Assembly: GCA_020638465.1 (NCBI GenBank)
Contig: JACKIM010000001.1
Location: forward strand, 1,269,501-1,333,500
DNA from: Geminicoccaceae bacterium
GTDB taxonomy: Bacteria > Pseudomonadota > Alphaproteobacteria > Geminicoccales > Geminicoccaceae
Reading direction: 5' to 3'
Length of the DNA: 64,000 nucleotides
Made by a program: the position numbers and the translations under genes. Positions 59,954 through 64,000 of this stretch are shown piece after piece. The notes under the pieces are model-generated. The model worked only from the letters and a program-made list of their open reading frames with translations, did not search any database and was not told the DNA's origin. Position 1 is the first letter of the stretch. Each line of letters opens with the position of its first letter.

Positions 59954-61245
59954 TGATGGAAAGAGAGGAACCATCACATGCCAGCACGCAAGAAGCCTAC
60001 GCAACGTGAGCGACTGATCGACCAGTTGCTTGTTGGGCAAGATCCCTCGACGCTGTTCGACAAGGGAGGATTGCTTGATGAGCTCAAACGGCAATTGGCC
60101 GAGCGGGCGTTGAACGCCGAGATGGATCATCACCTGGCTGGCGAAGCGAGCGAGGGGAAATCCAACAGCCGCAATGGCTACAGCTCCAAGACGGTGATCA
60201 CGGACAGTGGCAAGTTCGGGATTGCGGTGCCACGTGACCGGTTATCGACCTTTGATCCGCAGCTCATCGCGAAATATCGCCGGCGACTGCCGGGCTTCGA
60301 CGAAAAGATCATCTCGATGTACGCCCGCGGCATGACGGTCAGGGAGATCCGCGGTCATCTGGACGAGATTTATGGCGTTGACGTCTCCCCCGAGCTGATC
60401 AGTGCCGTGACCGACGACATCCTGGACGAGGTTGCCGAATGGCAGAACCGGCCGCTGGAAAGCCTTTATCCGCTGGTCTTTTTCGATGCCTTGAGGGTCA
60501 AGATCCGCGACGAGGGGATGGTCCGCAACAAGGCGGTCTATGTCGCGCTCGGCGTTCGGCTCGACGGCCAGAAGGAGATCCTCGGGCTCTGGATCGAACA
60601 GACAGAGGGCGCGAAATTCTGGCTGCGGGTGATGAACGAGCTGAAAAACCGGGGCATCGAGGATATCCTGATCGCGATCGTCGATGGCCTGAAGGGGTTT
60701 CCGGAGGCGATCACGGCCGTGTTCCCGCAGACCCAGGTCCAGACCTGCATCGTTCATCTGATCCGCAACTCATTGGATTTCGTCAGCTACAAGGACCGCC
60801 GGGCCGTCGCCGCCGAGCTGAAGACCGTCTACCGGGCCAAGGACGCCGACGCCGGAATGGCGGCGCTGGAGGCGTTCGATGCTGGAATTTGGGGGCAAAA
60901 ATACCCGGCCATTGCCATGTCCTGGCGTCGCAACTGGCAGGCCGTCATTCCGTTCTTCGCCTTTGCCGACGACGTTCGCCGGATCATCTACACCACCAAC
61001 GCGATCGAAGCCCTGAACAGCAAACTGCGACGCGCGGTGCGAACCCGTGGTCATTTCCCGAATGACGAGAGCGCCATGAAGCTGCTCTTCCTGGTCTTGA
61101 ACCTGGCCGAAAAGGAGTGGAGAATGCCGCCACGCGAATGGGCCATGGCCAAGGCACAGTTCGCCATTCTCTTCGAAGACCGCCTCCGGGCCGCCTGAAA
61201 ATCATGATCAATTCATCGCCCGTACACGAAATTCCTGACAGGCCC
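59921..61245 (+). mobile_element. IS256-family element, copy 2 (complete)
   Basis: The terminal inverted repeats are GGGCCTGTCAGGAATTTCGT from 59921 and the complement of the sequence ending at 61245. The element is 1,325 bp and holds one intact transposase. The flanks (AAAAGGAG on the left, GCGCGGGA on the right) are not duplicated, so the neighbouring DNA was rearranged or deleted after insertion. Confidence 0.88.
59978..61198 (+). CDS. IS256-family transposase, intact
   Basis: This 406-residue DDE transposase has the family segments SRNGYSSKTV, GKFGIAVPRDR, SMYARGMTVREIRGHL, LVFFDALRVKIRDEG with the first catalytic aspartate, AIVDGLKGFPEAI with the second, and IYTTNAIEALN with the glutamate. 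It is complete to the usual C-terminus (WAMAKAQFAILFEDRL). The start is ATG 59978 with GAAAGAGAGG upstream, identical to copy 1. This copy could supply transposase for both. Confidence 0.95.
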   Translation: MPARKKPTQRERLIDQLLVGQDPSTLFDKGGLLDELKRQLAERALNAEMDHHLAGEASEGKSNSRNGYSSKTVITDSGKFGIAVPRDRLSTFDPQLIAKYRRRLPGFDEKIISMYARGMTVREIRGHLDEIYGVDVSPELISAVTDDILDEVAEWQNRPLESLYPLVFFDALRVKIRDEGMVRNKAVYVALGVRLDGQKEILGLWIEQTEGAKFWLRVMNELKNRGIEDILIAIVDGLKGFPEAITAVFPQTQVQTCIVHLIRNSLDFVSYKDRRAVAAELKTVYRAKDADAGMAALEAFDAGIWGQKYPAIAMSWRRNWQAVIPFFAFADDVRRIIYTTNAIEALNSKLRRAVRTRGHFPNDESAMKLLFLVLNLAEKEWRMPPREWAMAKAQFAILFEDRLRAA

Positions 61246-61572
61246 GCGCGGGATCGGCGCATTCCACAAGGCGCTGAACAGTTCCGCCCCTTCGTTGAGT
61301 TCCTTCCACATCTCGCACAACGTCCGGCCCTTGGGCGGTGCTGAAAGCCAGCGAACGCCGCTGTTACACAGCCGGGTGCATGGAGGGTGAGCCACGATCA
61401 GCATATCCCAGCCATCGTTCAACACATCACGAACGTCGCCGCGAATGTGACGGTTCGAGCCATCTTCGGATGGCAGGAGGTCGCATGACCACGCATCATA
61501 TCCGGCACGGTCAAAGGCATTGCGAACGGTGCCCGAGAACTCGCAGGCGACAAGAACGGTTCCAGCAGACAT
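61246..61572 (-). pseudogene. DNA methyltransferase-like gene (phage/plasmid type), 3'-truncated by IS256
   Basis: The protein begins MSAGTVLVACEFSGTVRNAF, resembling the SAM-binding first motif of C5-cytosine methyltransferases, and contains a PPC-like motif in VAHPPCTRLCNSGVRWL. Such proteins are common in phages and plasmids; some annotations call them DNA cytosine methyltransferases. After LFSALWNAPIPR the native sequence ends at the IS256 terminus, and the frame closes at 61213 inside the inverted repeat. Only about 109 residues survive. Confidence 0.7.
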
Positions 61573-61627
61573 TGGGGAATATCCTGGGTGTGGTGTTGAA
61601 TATGTGTGTGGAATGCCTTCGAAGGCT

Positions 61628-61897
61628 TCAGGTGCGGTCGGCAGTCCTCGCCAACTCAGCGTTGAACATTGCGAGCGCTTCGACCTTGGAAAGATCGTAA
61701 TGGCTCCCGCCGCATCCGCCCGTTTGCCTGTTCTGGCGTGTCACCACGTAGTCATGCGGTCGGGAAATCAGGAGGTAGCGTGACGACGCAAGCCCGCCTC
61801 TTGCTGGCACGTCGATTTCAGCCAGTACGCAGCCATCGAAGGTACGGGCGACATGGTTCACGAGTTCGTCATGAGGCAGGTTCGCGGTCGTGGTCAT
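61628..61897 (-). CDS. Small protein of unknown function in mobile remnant (1)
   Basis: I do not recognise a family. The 89-residue product (MTTTANLPHDELVNHVARTF) is soluble, without membrane segments. ATG 61897 was chosen because GGAGA lies 9 bases upstream; the frame is open to 61972. It is in the same direction as the truncated methyltransferase-like gene and two further small genes upstream, suggesting one former phage or plasmid operon. Confidence 0.5.
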   Translation of the reverse strand: MTTTANLPHDELVNHVARTFDGCVLAEIDVPARGGLASSRYLLISRPHDYVVTRQNRQTGGCGGSHYDLSKVEALAMFNAELARTADRT

Positions 61898-62027
61898 CGG
61901 TCTGTATCTCCGGTCATGGGTCATGACTCGACCGTTGATTGCCTCGCATGTTTCAGGAGGCAGCCCGGTCAAGCGCTGGTGGTGTCAGTGGTGATGATGG
62001 TGTGGGCGAGTTAGTACCGTATCGGTA

Positions 62028-62342
62028 TTATCTCGCTGCCTGGCCTTGGGAAAGGGCGAGTGCCGCCAGTTGAAGCGCGAGGGTGACGATGGTTTCCTGA
62101 GCGCTGTCGGCTTTGGGTGCAGGCTGGTAGGCCGGTGCGGGATCTTCGGACAAGCCCGGTGCGGTGCCGGTGTCAGGCAGGGTTTCCCGCAGGTTGCGGC
62201 GTTCGCGGTCCTTGATGTATTGGGACATGGCGTCGTGAAAGACTTGCGCCATTGGGCGGCCTTCGCGATGCGCTATTGCCGCTATCTGTACCTTGTCACA
62301 TTTCCGAACGCAAACGGAAGCACCATTCTTGCTCATGGGCAT
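62028..62342 (-). CDS. Small protein of unknown function in mobile remnant (2), possible ribbon-helix-helix
   Basis: The 104-residue product has an N-terminal part (SVCVRKCDKVQIAAIAHREG, then AQVFHDAMSQYIKDRERRNL) whose strand-helix-helix pattern loosely resembles ribbon-helix-helix DNA-binding proteins. A proline-rich linker and a hydrophobic C-terminal helix (IVTLALQLAALALSQGQA) follow. GGGGAG lies 8 bases before ATG 62342. It begins 3 bases after the stop of the preceding small gene. Function is not established. Confidence 0.55.
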   Translation of the reverse strand: MPMSKNGASVCVRKCDKVQIAAIAHREGRPMAQVFHDAMSQYIKDRERRNLRETLPDTGTAPGLSEDPAPAYQPAPKADSAQETIVTLALQLAALALSQGQAAR

Positions 62343-62345
62343 CGT

Positions 62346-62525
62346 TCACACTCCCCTGCTGCTGGCGCGTGTGTCGATGAACACGCCTGCATCCCGCGAG
62401 GCGAGCATGGCGAACACGGGGTTGCGCTCGCTGCCGATGCGGCACGAGATGTGGCCACGGCTGATGGCGAACTCGAACAGGTCGGCGATGGAAAGGGAAA
62501 CCTGGCGACCGATATGAAAGGTCAT
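62346..62525 (-). CDS. Very small protein of unknown function (59 aa)
   Basis: A 59-residue frame from ATG 62525 (MTFHIGRQVSLSIADLFEFA) to TGA at 62346 is supported by AGGAG 8 bases upstream of the start and by its tight coupling to the following gene. It is rich in serine, arginine and isoleucine and has no known motif. It may be a small phage or plasmid protein. Confidence 0.45.
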   Translation of the reverse strand: MTFHIGRQVSLSIADLFEFAISRGHISCRIGSERNPVFAMLASRDAGVFIDTRASSRGV

Positions 62526-62867
62526 CGGTGTTGCTCCTGTTTTGCGCTTTCTAGGGCGCGGGTTTGGGTCCGGGTGCTAGAAACACGTAACAGGACGTGC
62601 CCCATGCCCTTTGGCTCACCTTGCGGCTCACTTGGACATTCGACATGGGCACCCGGATGCTATCGAAACTCGTGGAAGCAACACAGATGCCGCCTTATCG
62701 GTGGCGGGAGACCGCCTGTTAACATGGGTTTCTAGGCCCGTGGCGATGTTTGTAATTCAACTGGGAGGGGAATGTCAAGGGATTTTTTTGTCGTACAGCT
62801 AAGTTTTCTTTGATATACTTTCGCATTGTGCTTTGACGGCAGATATATCTACCGAGAGAAGATCCAC
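62526..62867. other. Intergenic region with falling G+C content
   Basis: No gene was recognised. The right half is AT-rich and contains TGATATACT (62811-62819), a possible extended -10 element for the downstream small membrane protein; a -35 at standard spacing is not obvious. The left part should carry the promoter of the minus-strand small genes. Confidence 0.35.
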
Positions 62868-63131
62868 ATGAATCTTGTTATTCTCTATCTACTCTGCGAT
62901 CACTTTGGTTGGTCAATGTGGTGGGTTGTTGGGGGCTTTGTTGTAGACTATTTTGCGTTTAGAGAACTAGCCCAGATTGGCAACGAAGCACGGGTAGCAG
63001 AACTTCAAGAAATTGTGAATGAAGCTCTATTCAAACAAAATCGTGAGATCGAGGAAAAGTTAGACTGCATTGCGCGTAGAGTTAGCCCACACAGTGCATA
63101 TTATTCGCAATTTGACGACGATGAGATCTGA
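62868..63131 (+). CDS. Small membrane protein of unknown function
   Basis: The 87-residue product begins MNLVILYLLCDHFGWSMWWV and has one or two N-terminal hydrophobic segments (about 1-28), then a charged helical part (RVAELQEIVNEALFKQNREI) likely to form a coiled coil. ATG 62868 follows GAGAGAAGA. Codon use is AT-rich, unlike the core genes of the window. It ends exactly one base before the stop of the convergent coiled-coil gene. No family was recognised. Confidence 0.55.
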   Translation: MNLVILYLLCDHFGWSMWWVVGGFVVDYFAFRELAQIGNEARVAELQEIVNEALFKQNREIEEKLDCIARRVSPHSAYYSQFDDDEI

Positions 63132-63437
63132 TCAATCCACCAGGAAAACCTTGAGTATTGCCGCGATGGCCAGGGTTACACCCGAGCCGACCACGAAGCC
63201 GTACCATTTGTTTTCGGTCTGAAGCTTTGTCGTTTCGGCTATCAACCGGCTGATTTCGGCGCGCGTCTTCTCCAAGCCTTCCACTTGTGAGTTCGTTTCG
63301 CTCTCCATCTTCGAACGCTCAGTATGGAGCTTCATCGTTTCGGCCATCATCTTCGTGATTTCGGCACGTGTTTTCTCAAGGTTTTGCCTGATCTGTTCAA
63401 GCTCAAGAGCCTCGCGATGTTCGGGTGTACTGGCCAT
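63132..63437 (-). CDS. Coiled-coil protein with C-terminal membrane anchor, unknown function
   Basis: The 101-residue product is a long charged coiled coil with a visible internal repeat: LEKTRAEITKMMAETMKLHT at about 19-38 and LEKTRAEISRLIAETTKLQT at about 54-73. One membrane helix near the C-terminus (WYGFVVGSGVTLAIAAILKV) follows. ATG 63437 has AAAGGGG upstream. It is convergent with another small membrane protein. Its tail-anchored coiled-coil layout is seen in some phage and plasmid proteins; no function is proposed. Confidence 0.6.
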   Translation of the reverse strand: MASTPEHREALELEQIRQNLEKTRAEITKMMAETMKLHTERSKMESETNSQVEGLEKTRAEISRLIAETTKLQTENKWYGFVVGSGVTLAIAAILKVFLVD

Positions 63438-63565
63438 ATGAAGCCCCTTTCGTGTTCGGATTTTAGCAGATGACCGGACGGAATGCCAATCAGGGCTTTG
63501 CTAACATTATAGCCTTCCGGCTGATTTTTTGCTACATTTCGCGTAGAGTGGCTGAGCGGGAGAAT

Positions 63566-63982
63566 ATGATGCATTGTCCGAAATGCGGTTCGGAGGTCCG
63601 GACGAAGGCGGGGTTTATCGGTGAGGTTCAGCGTTGGTTGTGCAAGTCGTGCGGCTGCAAATATACGCGCAGTACGAGGCACGGGATGGGAGACGGGATC
63701 AGACGTCGGGCGTTGCAGCTCTATCTCGAGGGCATGGGCTTTCGCGCGATCGGGCGGGTTCTGGGTGTTTCGAATGTCGCCGTTCTCAAGTGGATCCGGG
63801 CTTTTGGCGAGGAGGTCGAGCGGATGCGCAGGCCCGGTCCGCCGCCGAAGATCGCGATGATCGACGAGATGTGGCACTTCGTTCATGCCAAAAAAACGAA
63901 TGCTGGCTGTGGATATCGATGTGTTATCTCACAAGATGTATCCTCGGCGTTCATGTGGGCGGACGAAGCGCCGACGACCTGA
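63566..63982 (+). CDS. IS1-family InsA-like protein, upstream part of an InsA-InsB frameshift fusion
   Basis: The product begins MMHCPKCGSEVRTKAGFIGE with two CxxC pairs (CPKC and CKSC), then a helix-turn-helix segment (GMGFRAIGRVLGVSNVAVLK) as in IS1 InsA. The conserved sequence runs to VHAKK. The frame then gives unrelated residues and stops at 63982, while the -1 frame continues with ECWLW and GVHVGGRSADDLKSFLKS, which fits InsB and is open to the window end. ATG 63566 has GCGGGAG upstream. The active transposase is expected to be the -1 fusion product. Confidence 0.82.
   Translation: MMHCPKCGSEVRTKAGFIGEVQRWLCKSCGCKYTRSTRHGMGDGIRRRALQLYLEGMGFRAIGRVLGVSNVAVLKWIRAFGEEVERMRRPGPPPKIAMIDEMWHFVHAKKTNAGCGYRCVISQDVSSAFMWADEAPTT
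63890..63897 (+). other. Probable programmed -1 frameshift site of the IS1 transposase
   Basis: Seven A residues followed by C (63890-63897) lie exactly where the InsA-type frame must switch to the InsB-type frame. IS1 is known to use an A-rich slippery run at this junction for -1 frameshifting. Confidence 0.7.
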
Positions 63983-64000
63983 AGAGCTTTCTCAAATCGT

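Larger units (their letters stand above)
63566..64000 (+). mobile_element. IS1-family element, right part outside window
   Basis: The visible part covers the InsA-like frame and the beginning of the InsB-like frame. The left inverted repeat could not be placed with confidence in 63440-63565. The element continues beyond position 64000. Confidence 0.7.

Noticed and set aside
62046..62735. 229-codon plus-strand frame over the small minus-strand genes
   Set aside because: The minus-strand frames have good ribosome sites and tight coupling; the plus-strand product has no recognisable features.
63896..63982. IS1 transposase as a frameshifted pseudogene
   Set aside because: The frame change lies exactly at an A-rich slippery run where IS1 elements use programmed -1 frameshifting, and the -1 frame stays open to the window end.
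1..64000. CRISPR arrays, tRNA and rRNA genes
   Set aside because: No regularly spaced repeat series, and no tRNA- or rRNA-like sequence was seen in the gaps between genes.

Overview
This window is a chromosomal segment of an alphaproteobacterium with high G+C content, most like the Rhodospirillales. That placement is inferred from gene order and gene families. The order tpiA-secG-pyrG-kdsA-eno-ftsB-pdhA-pdhB-pdhC-lpd-lipA-coq10 is typical of the class. The pyruvate dehydrogenase E1 beta carries an N-terminal lipoyl domain, and DUF465, DUF1289 and COQ10-type proteins are present. A trxB-LysR pair is followed by a structured intergenic RNA candidate at the place where rhizobia carry AbcR RNAs. 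No rRNA, tRNA or CRISPR array was seen.

Region 1 (1-6.7 kb) is a tight catabolic operon, cut by the window start. It encodes an acetoin-dehydrogenase-type 2-oxoacid dehydrogenase (E1 alpha, E1 beta, and an E2 with two lipoyl domains and an alpha/beta-hydrolase catalytic domain), an AhpD-like protein, an FGGY sugar kinase and two short-chain dehydrogenases. It has no E3 of its own. It probably degrades a sugar or polyol whose product is cleaved to an acyl-CoA.

Region 2 (6.7-10.5 kb) is an insertion-sequence cluster: a gene remnant, an IS66 element with a frameshifted tnpC and unusual 21-bp flanking repeats, and an IS1595-type element whose transposase has an in-frame stop.

Region 3 (10.5-21 kb) holds an undecaprenyl-phosphate sugar transferase, pta, a citrate synthase, an acyltransferase-3 protein, an ArsR regulator diverging from a NIPSNAP/ABM gene pair, a membrane-anchored protein of unknown function, a DUF465 protein, phosphofructokinase and glucokinase.

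Region 4 (21-33 kb, minus strand) is the long run of glycolysis, PDH and lipoate genes. It links triose phosphate through enolase to acetyl-CoA and includes lipoyl synthase, which makes the cofactor needed by both E2 proteins in the window.

Region 5 (33-51.5 kb) is core metabolism: ppiD-trpE, bmt-DUF1289, valS-M17 peptidase-thioesterase, a LarA-like protein beside a ThDP enzyme, MarC, a DMT-type protein, trxB-LysR, the sRNA candidate, msrP and sufE. rpmF follows in a gene-poor stretch.

Region 6 (52.5-64 kb) is accessory and partly AT-rich. A TadE/TadG/TadE trio is followed by an IS pile-up: an intact ISBst12-like IS66 element with a perfect 8-bp target duplication, an IS1380 remnant, a truncated IS1634, and two near-identical IS256 copies in tandem. 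Then come a methyltransferase-like gene truncated by the IS, several small unknown genes of plasmid or phage character, and the start of an IS1-type element with a probable programmed -1 frameshift.
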